Shown: piece after piece, positions 26,506 through 35,819 of the stretch | Layout of the letters: every line of letters begins with the position of its first letter | Position numbering within the stretch: the first letter of the stretch is position 1 | Made by a program: the position numbers and the translations under genes | The notes under the pieces: model-generated | Told to the model about the DNA's origin: nothing | Databases searched by the model: none | Seen by the model: only the letters and a program-made list of their open reading frames with translations | NCBI GenBank assembly: GCA_020555605.1 | Contig: JAJCJC010000001.1 | Span: forward strand, 62,001-126,000 | Origin: a bacterium 210917-SL.2.15 | GTDB lineage: Bacteria; Bacillota; Clostridia; Oscillospirales; Oscillospiraceae | Direction of reading: 5' to 3' | DNA length: 64,000 nucleotides

Positions 26506-27636
26506 ATGAACGAGAAGGAAATTTCAGAGATTCGCCGCCGCTTCCGGGCGGACAAGCACAACATCGCCCACATCCGCGGCTGTTACGTAAATGAAAAGAA
26601 AGAGATCATCTCTCAGTTTGACCAGTCCATGGCCCTGCTGGGGCAGACGGAAACCGAGCAGATCATTGCCCTGCTGCGCAAAACGCTCTCCGGCGGCATC
26701 AACAAAAACCTGACCAACATCGTCTTTGAAACCCAGCAAGTAGTGGGCAGCCCCGAACATACGCTGCTGATGAAGCTGCGTCAGAGCGAACTGAAAGACG
26801 ACGCGGCGGCCCAGGCCCTGTTTGAAACGATCATCGCCGCGCTGAGCATTGAAGGAAACTTCCTGATCCTTCTCGCCTGCGACCACTACGACGTGCCCTA
26901 CCGCGCCAAAGACGACGCCGTGCTGGAAGATTCCTCCGAGGAAGTGTATTCCTACATTCTGTGCAGTATCTGCCCGGTCAAGCTGGGCAAAAACGCCCTG
27001 ACCTTCGACGGGAAAGAGAGTGTGTTCCGCAACCTGAACGCCAACTGGCTGGTCAGCGCCCCAGAAGCCGGCTTCCTTTTCCCCGCCTTTGACGACCGGC
27101 GCACCAATCTCTACGGCGCCCTCTACTACACCCGCGACGCCGCGGAAAACCACCCCGAGCTGGTTCAGGCCCTGTTCCAACAGGATATCCTGATGCCGCC
27201 GGAAGCGCAGAAAAGCACATTTCAATCTCTGCTTGGCGAAACGCTCAACGAAGACTGCAACCTGGACACAGTGCAAACCGTCCGTGACCGCCTGTGTGAA
27301 ATGATTGCTTTCCACAAAGAGAGCAAAATCCCGGAGCCGCTGACTGTATCAAAATCCGCCGTGGAGCGTATTCTGGATTCCTGCGGCATAAGCGCAGAGC
27401 GCAAGCAGGAATTCAGCGACCGTTACGATGAGGAATTTGGCGAAAACGTCAGTCTCAGCCCCCGCAACATTGTGAACACAAAGCAGATCGAAGTGAAAAC
27501 GCCGGACGTCACCGTCCGCATCAACGGAGAACGCAGCGACCTGGTGGAAACCCGTATCATCGACGGCAAACGCTATCTCCTGATTTGCGTGGAAGACGGC
27601 GTGGAAGTGGACGGCGTCAACATCCATATTTCTTGA
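26506..27636 (+). CDS. DUF4317 family protein
   Basis: The 376-residue soluble protein matches the DUF4317 pattern: MNEKEISEIRRRFRADKHNI at the N-terminus, GCYVNEKKEIISQFDQSM, and the C-terminal region with DRYDEEFGENVSLSPRNIV. The function is unknown; it is widespread in Clostridia. ATG 26506 follows AAAGGAG. An extended -10 (TGATACAAT, 26428-26436) lies upstream. Confidence 0.8.
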   Translation: MNEKEISEIRRRFRADKHNIAHIRGCYVNEKKEIISQFDQSMALLGQTETEQIIALLRKTLSGGINKNLTNIVFETQQVVGSPEHTLLMKLRQSELKDDAAAQALFETIIAALSIEGNFLILLACDHYDVPYRAKDDAVLEDSSEEVYSYILCSICPVKLGKNALTFDGKESVFRNLNANWLVSAPEAGFLFPAFDDRRTNLYGALYYTRDAAENHPELVQALFQQDILMPPEAQKSTFQSLLGETLNEDCNLDTVQTVRDRLCEMIAFHKESKIPEPLTVSKSAVERILDSCGISAERKQEFSDRYDEEFGENVSLSPRNIVNTKQIEVKTPDVTVRINGERSDLVETRIIDGKRYLLICVEDGVEVDGVNIHIS

Positions 27637-27661
27637 CCGCCTTCACACGGCGCGGTATAAT
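27633..27661 (+). promoter_or_regulatory. Promoter of the XpaC-TelA operon
   Basis: TTGACC (27633-27638) overlapping the DUF4317 stop, a 17-base spacer and TATAAT (27656-27661). Confidence 0.75.
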
Positions 27662-27705
27662 GAAATCAGCGGCCAGCGGGCCGCAGAAAGCAGAGGCGAA
27701 CACTT

Positions 27706-28431
27706 ATGTCCACAAAATCTTCCCATCCCATTATCGCCCCCTACTACGCCGCAGCGGCGGTTTGGCTTCTGTATGCACTTTGTTTCCCACTGTACCGCCC
27801 GGCACACTTCATCTGCGCAGCAGCCGCTTCCATTGCCGTTTTCACCCTGGCCATGGGGCTGTGCCGCAGCGGAGCCAAGCGGGCCGGCGCAAATGCAGAC
27901 CGCGTCGCCCAGGCCGCCGAGTCCTCAAAACCCCAACCTGCCTCCACCGGAAATGCAGAATTGGACAAGACACTCAAAGACGGCACCCTGGCTCTCGAGG
28001 AAATGCGCCGTCTGGACCGCAACATTGAGGACGAAAAAATCAGCGCTGATATTGTGCGTTTGCAGCAAACTTCGAAAAAAATCTTCGATTATGTGAAAGA
28101 CCACCCGGATAAGCTGAGCGATATCCGGAAATTCATGAACTATTACCTGCCCACCACCCTTAAGCTGCTCAACGCCTATGACCGCATGAGCGCCCAGGGT
28201 GTGTCCGGCGAAAACATTGACACATCCCTCGAGCGCATCCGCAGCATGATGGACACCATCACTGCCGCCTTTGACAAGCAGCTCGACTCCCTCTTCGGCG
28301 AAGAGGCGCTGGACATTTCCACCGACATCAGCGTTCTGGAAACCATGATGGCCCGCGAAGGACTGACCGGAGCGCAGATGAATGCAGAGGAAAACAGCCG
28401 GGACGACGGCAATATCACTTTGAAACTGTAA
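27706..28431 (+). CDS. XpaC-like 5-bromo-4-chloroindolyl phosphate hydrolysis family protein
   Basis: The 241-residue product has two N-terminal membrane helices (YYAAAAVWLLYALCFPLY and FICAAAASIAVFTLAMGL) and a helical cytoplasmic domain typical of the XpaC family (DYVKDHPDKLSDIRKFMNYY, LPTTLKLLNAYDRM). XpaC is nearly always next to TelA, as here, and the pair is linked to tellurite and cell-envelope stress; the mechanism is not established. Confidence 0.87.
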   Translation: MSTKSSHPIIAPYYAAAAVWLLYALCFPLYRPAHFICAAAASIAVFTLAMGLCRSGAKRAGANADRVAQAAESSKPQPASTGNAELDKTLKDGTLALEEMRRLDRNIEDEKISADIVRLQQTSKKIFDYVKDHPDKLSDIRKFMNYYLPTTLKLLNAYDRMSAQGVSGENIDTSLERIRSMMDTITAAFDKQLDSLFGEEALDISTDISVLETMMAREGLTGAQMNAEENSRDDGNITLKL

Positions 28432-28475
28432 CGCAACACGAAAGTAAAACGATAAAAAACAGGAGGACAACGATT

Positions 28476-29645
28476 ATGGCCGACAATACGACCCCCAGAT
28501 TGACCCTGGACAGCGAACCGGAAACCGCCACAGCCGTGCAGGAAGCACCGACACTGACACTGGACGGGGCCGACGCTCCCGCAGCGGAAACGGAAAAAAG
28601 CGCCGCCGAGCCTGTGGTAGTGGATGACAGCATGCTTACGGAGGATGAAAAGAAGCAGGTGGAAGACTTTTCCAAAAAAATTGACATTACCGATTCCAAC
28701 ATCGTCCTGCAGTACGGTTCCGCTGCACAGAAAAGCGTTTCCTCGTTCTCGGAAAACGCCCTGAGCAAAGTGCGCACCAAAGATCTGGGTGCAGTGGGCC
28801 AAGATCTGACTGAACTGGTGGTGGAACTCAAGGGCTTCGGCACGGAAGAGAAAAAAGGCTTCGGTTTCTTCAAAAAGACGCGCAGCAAGCTGGAAGTCAT
28901 GAAGGCCCAATACGCCAAAGCGGAAACCAACGTGGAGAAGATCGCCCAAAACCTGGAAAACCATCAGATCACCCTGATGAAGGACGTGGCGATGTTCGAT
29001 CAGATGTATGAGCTGAACCTCAAATATTATAAAGAGTTGACGATGTATATCATCGCCGGCAAAAAGCGTCTGGCCGAGGTGCGCGCCACGGATTTGGAAG
29101 CGCTGCGCCGGAAGGCAGAGGAAAGCGGCAAAGCCGAGGATGCTCAGGCCTACAACGACATGGTGCAGATGTGCGAGCGCTTTGAAAAGAAGCTGCACGA
29201 CCTGGAGCTGACCCGCGTGATCTCCGTACAGATGGGTCCCCAGATCCGTCTGCTGCAGAACAACGATACACTGATGGTGGAAAAGATTCAGTCCTCCCTC
29301 GTCAACACCATCCCTCTGTGGAAAAGCCAGATGGTGCTGGCCTTGGGTCTGGAACACAGCCGTCAAGCCACAGCCGCCCAGGCCGCCGTCACAGAAACCA
29401 CCAACGAACTGCTGAAAAAGAACGCCGATATGCTGAAAATGGGCACCATTGCCACAGCCAAGGAGGCCGAGCGCAGCGTGGTAGACATTGAAACCCTGCA
29501 GCACACCAATGAACAGCTGATCTCCACACTGGACGAAGTGCTCAATATTCAGCGCGAAGGCGCGGCCAAACGCAAAGCCGCCGAAGCTGAACTGGGCCGC
29601 ATCGAAGGCGAGCTGAAGCAGAAACTGATGGAGCTGCACAAGTAA
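28476..29645 (+). CDS. TelA-like toxic anion resistance protein
   Basis: The 389-residue soluble helical protein is a TelA family member: FSKKIDITDSNIVLQYGSAA, GFFKKTRSKLEVMKAQYAKAE, TLMKDVAMFDQMYELNLKYY, and VISVQMGPQIRLLQNNDTLM. Extended coiled-coil helices run over most of its length. It is implicated in tellurite and antibiotic tolerance (family knowledge). AGGAGG lies just upstream; co-transcribed with xpaC and the TPM gene. Confidence 0.9.
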   Translation: MADNTTPRLTLDSEPETATAVQEAPTLTLDGADAPAAETEKSAAEPVVVDDSMLTEDEKKQVEDFSKKIDITDSNIVLQYGSAAQKSVSSFSENALSKVRTKDLGAVGQDLTELVVELKGFGTEEKKGFGFFKKTRSKLEVMKAQYAKAETNVEKIAQNLENHQITLMKDVAMFDQMYELNLKYYKELTMYIIAGKKRLAEVRATDLEALRRKAEESGKAEDAQAYNDMVQMCERFEKKLHDLELTRVISVQMGPQIRLLQNNDTLMVEKIQSSLVNTIPLWKSQMVLALGLEHSRQATAAQAAVTETTNELLKKNADMLKMGTIATAKEAERSVVDIETLQHTNEQLISTLDEVLNIQREGAAKRKAAEAELGRIEGELKQKLMELHK

Positions 29646-29712
29646 AATGAGCCTTGCCGCGTCCGCGGCGCAAAAGCCTCCATTAACCGCACCCCCAAAG
29701 GAGGAACCTGAT

Positions 29713-30783
29713 TTGAAGATCTTACAACGGCGGAGCACGGCGCTGGTCGTCCTTCTCGCCGCCATTATTCTGAGCATCTTGATCGGGCAGGCCAAACGGC
29801 CGCCCGTATACGAGCAGAACGAGGAAAGCATCCCCACGGAGTTTTCTTACGTTTACGACTATGCCGATATTCTCAGCGCCGAAACGGAGCGCTACATCAC
29901 CGCTATGAACAACGGTCTGGTCAGCCTGACCGGAGGCCAAATCGCTGTTGTCACCGTTTCCAGCTATGACGGGGACCTATATGATTACGCCATCACACTG
30001 GGCAACGAGCTGGGCGTGGGGGACAACGGGCGCAATAACGGCGTTGTGCTGCTGCTGGACACCGAAAACGGCGATGACAGCATCAGCGGCGCCGTGGCCG
30101 TGCAGGGCGACGGGATCTACCATGCCCTGACAGATCAGGACCTGACGCAGCTTCTGGTCACATACCTTCAGGAGCCATTTTACAGCCACAATTATGACCG
30201 GGGTGTAACCGACACCTTTGACGCCCTGCTGCACTGGTACGAAACCTATTACGGCGTGGAGATCCTGCCCCGGGACACGGTATCCTATCAGATGGTGGAG
30301 CCGCGTGTGAACGTCGTTTCCATGGCCGCTCTGACGCTGGGACTTGTGCTGCTGGTTCTCTTTGTCTGGTGGATACTCGATTACATGCGCTACAGTTCCT
30401 ACCGCCGGCGCTACTGGCAGCCCGGCATGGGCATTCCCCCGGTGATCTACCGCCCCATTTTCTGGGGCCGGCACATGGGGTATCGCCCGCCGCCGCCTAA
30501 GCCCCAGGCGCCGCGCGGCGACCAGCGCAATGACCGCCGCGGCGGCGGCTTCGGAGGCGGTTTGGGTGGATTCGGCGGAGGCAGTTTCGGCGGAGGCGGC
30601 CACCGGGGCGGCGGCTTCGGAGGCAGAGGAAACTTCGGGGGCGGCAGTTTCGGCAGCTCTTCCCGCGGCGGCGGCTTCGGAGGCCGCGGCGGGTTTGGCG
30701 GCGGAAGCTTCGGCGGAGGCGGCCACCGGGGCGGCGGCTTCGGGGGAGGCTCCCGCGGCGGCGGCTTCGGCGGGCGCCGGTGA
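29713..30783 (+). CDS. TPM-domain membrane protein with Gly-rich tail
   Basis: The 356-residue product (start TTG 29713, with AAAGGAGG eight bases upstream; an ATG at 29647 has no ribosome site) has an N-terminal helix (LVVLLAAIILSILIG), a TPM/TLP18.3 domain (VYDYADILSAETERYI, GGQIAVVTVSS, GRNNGVVLLL), a second helix (LTLGLVLLVLFVWWILDYM) and about 95 residues of FGGG/GGRG repeats. TPM domains occur in photosystem repair proteins and membrane chaperone-like factors. The neighbouring XpaC and TelA genes suggest envelope-stress function. Confidence 0.85.
   Translation: MKILQRRSTALVVLLAAIILSILIGQAKRPPVYEQNEESIPTEFSYVYDYADILSAETERYITAMNNGLVSLTGGQIAVVTVSSYDGDLYDYAITLGNELGVGDNGRNNGVVLLLDTENGDDSISGAVAVQGDGIYHALTDQDLTQLLVTYLQEPFYSHNYDRGVTDTFDALLHWYETYYGVEILPRDTVSYQMVEPRVNVVSMAALTLGLVLLVLFVWWILDYMRYSSYRRRYWQPGMGIPPVIYRPIFWGRHMGYRPPPPKPQAPRGDQRNDRRGGGFGGGLGGFGGGSFGGGGHRGGGFGGRGNFGGGSFGSSSRGGGFGGRGGFGGGSFGGGGHRGGGFGGGSRGGGFGGRR
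30540..30780 (+). repeat. Gly-rich coding repeat region
   Basis: Two exact 35-base copies (30586-30620 and 30709-30743) and many GGCGGC-type units encode GGGFGG modules. Such tracts can change length by slippage or recombination. Confidence 0.8.
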
Positions 30784-30793
30784 ATACGGCAAA

Positions 30794-30836
30794 CAAAAAA
30801 CAGGAACCGATCCTGACGCGATCGGTTCCTGTTTTT
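30794..30836. terminator. Bidirectional terminator
   Basis: AAAAACAGGAACCGATC pairs with GATCGGTTCCTGTTTTT; serves the TelA operon and the convergent PAP2 gene. Confidence 0.88.
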
Positions 30837-30843
30837 CCGTTTT

Positions 30844-31338
30844 TCAGGGGATCAGCCAAAAGCCGATCCCGCCGGCGGCCAGCGCAAAAAGCGCGCCGCA
30901 GAGGACGTCTCTCGGATAGTGGACCCCGCCCAGCACGCGGATCAGCGCCAGCAGGGCCGCCACCGCAAAAAGCGGCACGGAAAGCGCCGGCGAAAGATAG
31001 GCTGCGGTGACAGCGATCATCACCGCAGAAAACACATGGCGGCTGGGAAAGGAATGGCCCGCCCGCTTCTTCTTCAGCAGCGCGTCAATCCCCTGCTCAT
31101 AAGGACGAGGGGCATTGCAGGCCGCTCGAAAGAGCGTGACGGCCGTAAAAGAAACAGCAGGCACCAATAAACAGCGCCAGAAACGCCCATCCCGCTCCCC
31201 CAGAAGAACCAGAAGCAACAGGGGATAAGCAATGTAACACAATGCAGTCAAGGCCTGGTTCGCCCCTGCCATGGCAGCGACGGCCCGGGGATGGCGGCGC
31301 AGCGGTGCCACGATCTTTTCATAGCGTTCCGGCGTCAT
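30844..31338 (-). CDS. PAP2 family phosphatase
   Basis: The 164-residue integral membrane phosphatase has about five helices and all three PAP2 motifs: RPYEQG region after CNAPRP, SFPSRHVFSA and GVHYPRDVLCG. Likely acts on undecaprenyl pyrophosphate or phosphatidyl phosphates outside the membrane. The start at 31338 overlaps the stop of the SprT-like gene by four bases. Confidence 0.88.
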   Translation of the reverse strand: MTPERYEKIVAPLRRHPRAVAAMAGANQALTALCYIAYPLLLLVLLGERDGRFWRCLLVPAVSFTAVTLFRAACNAPRPYEQGIDALLKKKRAGHSFPSRHVFSAVMIAVTAAYLSPALSVPLFAVAALLALIRVLGGVHYPRDVLCGALFALAAGGIGFWLIP

Positions 31339-31901
31339 GGTTTTTGCTCCCCCACCCGCTCCACGGTCAGTTTCCCGCCGCATTTGGCGCAGCGGAATTC
31401 CTCCGGGTGCTCCACCAGACGGGAGCGCCGCGCGCGGGGGATCTCCGCTCCGCATCCGCCGCAGCGCACCAGATAGCGTACCACACGCTTATTTTCCACC
31501 CCCAGCCGTTCCGGGCTGTCCGTACGGGCGATGGTATAGCCGTATGCGCGGTTCATACGCTCCGCATACTGCTGCCAGCGTTTTTTGTGGTTCTGGCAGC
31601 CGTAGCAGGTGTGCAGCACTTCATGGGCGAGGGTCTGGCAGCACACATGGCGCCGGGCCGTCAGCAGCACATCGGAAATTTCAATTTGAAACGTACCCGT
31701 CCTCCGGTCGGCAAAGCAGGCGCCGAACCGGCCCGTGGCGCGCCGGTTGACACGCACATGGGGCTGAATGTGTTCCGACACCGGGATATGCAGCGCCTTT
31801 GCCTGGGCGATGACCTCCTGCAGCAGGGCGTCCACGTTCAGCGCCGCCTGGGGCGGCACAGCGCAAATGTTTCTTTGTCCAGCAAGCGCTTCCTGTTTCA
31901 A
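31335..31901 (-). CDS. SprT-like zinc metallopeptidase
   Basis: The 188-residue product has the zincin motif LAHEVLHTCYGCQNH (HExxH) in mid-protein and a C-terminal zinc ribbon (CGGCGAE and CAKCGG). This resembles SprT/Spartan-like domains that cleave DNA-protein crosslinks in eukaryotes; the bacterial role is unclear. TTG at 31901 follows GGGAGGAAC and is preferred to upstream codons lacking a site. It heads a two-gene operon with PAP2. Confidence 0.82.
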   Translation of the reverse strand: MKQEALAGQRNICAVPPQAALNVDALLQEVIAQAKALHIPVSEHIQPHVRVNRRATGRFGACFADRRTGTFQIEISDVLLTARRHVCCQTLAHEVLHTCYGCQNHKKRWQQYAERMNRAYGYTIARTDSPERLGVENKRVVRYLVRCGGCGAEIPRARRSRLVEHPEEFRCAKCGGKLTVERVGEQKP

Positions 31902-32087
31902 TCCGTTGTTCCTCCCTGCCCTGTATGAATGGATACCTGTATGATACCGGCTGTCTGCATCCCGGCATAGCGCATTTGCCACACTTCAACATCCCCGCCG
32001 CCGTTGATGCGCGCGCATCTTCCTTGTATCCTACTCCATACCCATCCAAAAAATTCCGCCAAAGCAGTCGATGCAACGTCGGCGCCG

Positions 32088-32540
32088 CTACAGCGGCCGC
32101 CGGAAATAAACCATATCCTTCAACAGTACGCCTGCTTCCACAATGGGGTGGTTATAGTGCTTCGTGAAAAAATCCGGGACACGGTGGGAATAAACAAAGC
32201 CGCAGCGCTGATAAAACGGGACGGTCAGCGGGCTGTCTCCAGTGCCGACCTGCAGAAAGCGGCCGCGGCCCCGATAACGCGCCTGTACAAAATCCAGCAT
32301 AACCCGGCCGAGCCCCTTCCTCTGATGTTCTGGCGCCACTGCCAGATTTTTCACCTCAAAAACGCCGCCGCCTTCCTCCGTCACCACGCATACGGCCAGT
32401 ACCACACCGTTTTCGCGCAGCGCGTACAGCGCGCCCCGATCGAGATACCGCTCGATCATGTCCTCTTGCTCATCGGCCAGCAGAAGAAGCGGAAGATACG
32501 CCCGCTTTCCCTCTTCCACAAGCTCAATCATTTCACTCAC
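32088..32540 (-). CDS. GNAT family N-acetyltransferase
   Basis: The 150-residue acetyltransferase has the GNAT acetyl-CoA loop LAVAPEHQRKGLGRVML and the C-terminal PFYQRCGFVYSHR. Its start overlaps the rqcH stop codon (ATGA), so translation is coupled. The substrate is unknown. Confidence 0.88.
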   Translation of the reverse strand: MSEMIELVEEGKRAYLPLLLLADEQEDMIERYLDRGALYALRENGVVLAVCVVTEEGGGVFEVKNLAVAPEHQRKGLGRVMLDFVQARYRGRGRFLQVGTGDSPLTVPFYQRCGFVYSHRVPDFFTKHYNHPIVEAGVLLKDMVYFRRPL

Positions 32541-34291
32541 GCCTTCCGCAGGGTTTTTACCAGGCTCTCCTCCGGCGTGACATAAACGGTGCGGTACGTC
32601 GTGTAAATCACCATGCCGGGCTTTGCGCCCGCCGGTTTTTTCACATAGCGCACCGGCGTGTAATCCACCGGTACATTCTGGCTCTCCCGGGCGCGGGAAT
32701 AATAGGCCGCCAGCTGAGCCGCCTCCAGCATGCTTTGCTCGTCGGCCTGCTGCCCGGCGGTGTGCAGGATCACATGGGAGCCGTGGATCTTCTGGGTATG
32801 GAACCAGATATCGCCGGGAGCCGCCTCCTTGCAGGTAAGCAGGTCGTTCTGTCGGTTGTTGCGGCCCACACTGATGCGCAGTCCGACGCTGGAGCAGAAC
32901 AGGCGGGGCTTGGAAATGCGTTTGATCTGCTTTTTTTCACCCTTGTGCTGCTTGAGATACCCGCCGTCTTTCAGTTCGGCACGGATCTCGCGGAAGTCCT
33001 GCTCACCCTCCGCTTCCCGCAGCTCCTCCAGGATACTCTCGAGATAATCCAGTTCCACTTTTCCTTTCTCAATCTGCTCCCGAAGTACCTTCTCGGCCGT
33101 CTTGGCTTTGTTGTAGCGCTTATAATATTTTGCTGCGTTCTGCTGCGGCGTGAGCAGAGGATCCAAGGCAATCTGCACCACCGGGGTGTTCTCCTGATAA
33201 TAGTCTTCCGCCTCCAGGACGGACGCGCCCTTTTCCATACGGTAGAGGTTGGCCGTGATCAAATCCCCGGCGCGGCGCAGGGCATCGCGGTCCTGCGTGG
33301 TCTGATACTCCTTTTCCTGCACCGCGATCTTGCGGCGCACGCGATCCCGGGCCGCCGTAGCGGTCTGACGGAGGTCGTGCCCCAGCTGGCGCGTCCGCTC
33401 GGCCCGCTCGCGGCTTTCATAAAAAGCATCCAGCAGCTCCGCCATGCTCCCGAAAGGCACCGCTTCTGCCGCCCCCTCATACTGCGTGATGGGAAAGCAG
33501 GAATAGTCCATGGGCTTTCCCTGCTGCACCAGCATCGTCGGCGCATACTCTCCTTCCCGGATGCGCCGTAGCAGTTCGTCCCACGCCGCGCACAAGCGGC
33601 AGCGCTGCGCCTCATCCAGCGCAGCGGCCAGGACATCGGTGCTGCCGCAGGCTCGGTACACCAGCTCCCGGCACACCAGGGGCGAGAGACCGAAAAAGGA
33701 GCGCAGCAGCCAGCGGTCCAGCGGCTCGTCCCCTTCCACGCCCGAAAGAAGATCGGCAAATTCCCCCTCTGCCAGGGACAGCGGCGAGCGCTTGTCCGCC
33801 TGGGCGGGCGGCAGACGGTAAAACAATCCCGGCAGCAGCTGGCGACGGTCGGAAACATCCAGATCCACCCGGCGCATACAGTCCACAATGCGCTCCTCAC
33901 CATCGAGCAGAATCAGGTTCGCCTGGCGGCCCATGGCCTCCAGCACCAGGGTGCGGCGGCACAACTCGCCCAATTCGTCCCAGCCCTCCAGATGCAAGCA
34001 GATCACACGTTCCATCTCCGGCTGCGTGACTTCAATCAGCTTGGCCCCTGTCAGATGCTTGCGCAGCAGCATGCAGAACATGGGCGGCTGTGTGGGATTT
34101 TCCCGCAGCAGCCCCGTCAGCTGCAGCCGCGGCTGGTTGGCTCCGGCGTTAAGCAGCAGCCGCTGTCCCCGGGGCAGCAGCAAAACGATCTGATCTCGGG
34201 TGGGCTGCTGAATCTTATCAATACGCGCCCCCACAACCGCCTTGCGCACTTCGTGTGCGGCGGCGCCCAGGGTCGCGGCGTCCATCGGCAT
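32537..34291 (-). CDS. rqcH: Ribosome quality-control protein RqcH (NFACT family)
   Basis: RqcH (584 residues) binds obstructed 50S subunits and recruits tRNA-Ala to add alanine tails to stalled peptides for degradation. The NFACT-N domain begins MDAATLGAAAHEVRKAVVGARIDK-like with IQQPTRDQIVLLL, a coiled coil spans about 280-420, and the C-terminal NFACT-R domain has GDIWFHTQKIHGSHVIL. Historically annotated as fibronectin-binding FbpA. Start at 34291 (MPMDAATL) with GGGAGG. Confidence 0.92.
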   Translation of the reverse strand: MPMDAATLGAAAHEVRKAVVGARIDKIQQPTRDQIVLLLPRGQRLLLNAGANQPRLQLTGLLRENPTQPPMFCMLLRKHLTGAKLIEVTQPEMERVICLHLEGWDELGELCRRTLVLEAMGRQANLILLDGEERIVDCMRRVDLDVSDRRQLLPGLFYRLPPAQADKRSPLSLAEGEFADLLSGVEGDEPLDRWLLRSFFGLSPLVCRELVYRACGSTDVLAAALDEAQRCRLCAAWDELLRRIREGEYAPTMLVQQGKPMDYSCFPITQYEGAAEAVPFGSMAELLDAFYESRERAERTRQLGHDLRQTATAARDRVRRKIAVQEKEYQTTQDRDALRRAGDLITANLYRMEKGASVLEAEDYYQENTPVVQIALDPLLTPQQNAAKYYKRYNKAKTAEKVLREQIEKGKVELDYLESILEELREAEGEQDFREIRAELKDGGYLKQHKGEKKQIKRISKPRLFCSSVGLRISVGRNNRQNDLLTCKEAAPGDIWFHTQKIHGSHVILHTAGQQADEQSMLEAAQLAAYYSRARESQNVPVDYTPVRYVKKPAGAKPGMVIYTTYRTVYVTPEESLVKTLRKA

Positions 34292-34328
34292 ATCGGCTTC
34301 CTCCCTTTCCCGCACAGCGTGCGGCACA

Positions 34329-35237
34329 TTATGATTTTTCTTTCCCCATCCGCCTCAGCGCATCCAGCGCGCGCAGGACCGCGCGCACCCGCTCCGGCGG
34401 CTCCTTAGCACAGAGCAAGCCATAGGGGATGGTATACGCCCAGTCCACGGGAATGGTGCGAAGCAGCGGGTGCACATCTTTCCAGCACTCCACGTTCAGC
34501 AGCAGATTTCCCTGCTGCACGCAGCGGTTATAGACGGAAATGTCGTAAAACGGCTCGGTATCTTCGATGCGTATAGCAGGGTGCTGCCGCTCCAATACGT
34601 CCCGGATCCGGTCGTTGACCGCAGAATCACCCCGGCGCACCATCATTAGCGTTTCCCCTTCCAGATCCCGCAGCGTCAAACGCTCCCGCTGCGCCAGGCG
34701 GTGCCCCAACGGCACCGCCACACACTTGCGGTAAACGCCCAATGGGTAAAAGCGGCCCCGCCGCAGCCATTGGGCGCTGTCGCACACCCCGGCCAGAAGG
34801 TCGATGCTCTGCCCCATATGGTCGAGGACAGACAGGATTCCGCTGTGATCGTCCTCAAATGGCACAATCTGCACTTTATACTGCGGAAACTGCCCGCTCA
34901 CTTTCTGCCACAGGTCCATAAATACCTTGCAGGGGTTCAAAATGGACGTGCCCACCCGCAAGGTACACTCAGCCTGTCCCCCCAACGCCCTGGCTCGGGC
35001 CAGGGCCTCCTCCGAATAGGCCACCAGAAAGCGGGCATCCCGGCGAACAGACTCCCCCGCCGGCGTCAAAACTACACCATGGTTCGTACGCTCCAGCAGA
35101 TGCAGCCCCAAGTGCGCTTCCAATTGATTCATCTGCTTCATCACCGCAGTGGCGGAAATAAACAGTTTTTCCGCCGCTTTGGAAAAACTGCCACACTCGG
35201 CCACACACAAAAAGGCCTTGAGTTGTGGATGGTACAT
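34329..35237 (-). CDS. LysR family transcriptional regulator (divergent to cupin/CMD genes)
   Basis: The 302-residue regulator has an N-terminal winged helix (FLCVAECGSFSKAAEKLFIS, AVMKQMNQLEAHLGLHLL, THGVVLTPAG-like) and a substrate-binding domain. Start 35237 (MYHPQLKAF) is preceded by AAGGAGGCGACGGA. It is transcribed away from the broken cupin and carboxymuconolactone decarboxylase-like genes, its probable regulatory target. Confidence 0.92.
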   Translation of the reverse strand: MYHPQLKAFLCVAECGSFSKAAEKLFISATAVMKQMNQLEAHLGLHLLERTNHGVVLTPAGESVRRDARFLVAYSEEALARARALGGQAECTLRVGTSILNPCKVFMDLWQKVSGQFPQYKVQIVPFEDDHSGILSVLDHMGQSIDLLAGVCDSAQWLRRGRFYPLGVYRKCVAVPLGHRLAQRERLTLRDLEGETLMMVRRGDSAVNDRIRDVLERQHPAIRIEDTEPFYDISVYNRCVQQGNLLLNVECWKDVHPLLRTIPVDWAYTIPYGLLCAKEPPERVRAVLRALDALRRMGKEKS

Positions 35238-35252
35238 TCCGTCGCCTCCTTG

Positions 35253-35303
35253 GCTTAAACCAGTGGTTAATGCTATCTTAACGATTTCCCTCTTCCCTGT
35301 CAA
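35253..35303 (-). promoter_or_regulatory. LysR promoter with phased TTAA motifs
   Basis: On the minus strand TTGACA (35303-35298), 17 bases and TAAGAT (35280-35275) form a clear promoter. Three TTAA motifs (about 35255, 35267 and 35278) lie at the -10 and transcription start, a possible autoregulatory LysR site between the divergent genes. Confidence 0.65.
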
Positions 35304-35389
35304 GCCGCTCCGTTCTAAAATAAAGCTGCCGCAAGCGTCGGCCGCAGCAGCTTTTGCCACGCAGAACTCAACACAGGAGGTACGGTCCA

Positions 35390-35789
35390 TGGAAGCAGAA
35401 AACATCAGCATCTTCTCCACCGGCGAAAAAACGAAGCGTTCGCCCAATACCTTGTGGGGCAAAGTTATTTGAACATGCTCACAACAGAAGGCGTGCCCAT
35501 CGGCAACGTGACCTTCGCACCGGGCTGCCGCAACAACTGGCATATCCACCACAAGGGCGGTCAAATTCTGCTGGTCACTGCGGGACGCGGCTATTACCAG
35601 CAGTGGGGCTGTCCGCCCCGGGAACTGCATCCCGGTGATGTGGTGCAGATCCCTCCTGAGGTAAAACACTGGCACGGCGCCGCGTCGGACAGCTGGTTTG
35701 CCCATCTGGCGCTGGAGTTGCCCGCAGAGGGTGCCTCCAGCGAATGGTTGGAGCCGGTCTCCGATACAGATTACTGCACATCGCCCTGA
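35390..35789 (+). pseudogene. Frameshifted cupin protein
   Basis: From ATG 35390 the frame reads MEAENISIFSTGEK and then goes out of frame at a run of six As (about 35428); shifting by one base gives NEAFAQYLVGQSYLNMLTTE and a full single-domain cupin with metal-binding WHIHHKGGQ, PGDVVQIPPEVKHWHG. One missing A restores a 133-residue protein, so this is either a recent lesion or a sequencing error. A fragment starting at 35454 could still be made without a ribosome site. Confidence 0.8.
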
Positions 35790-35819
35790 CCAATTAAATT
35801 TCAGAAAGGACATACAAAA

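Noticed and set aside
29647-29712. ATG at 29647 as the start of the TPM-domain gene
   Set aside because: It has no ribosome site, whereas TTG 29713 is preceded by AAAGGAGG at ideal spacing and gives a normal signal-anchor N-terminus.
28176-29837. 553-codon minus-strand frame opposite telA
   Set aside because: TelA is clearly coded on the plus strand; composition of the opposite frame is Phe/His-rich and not protein-like.
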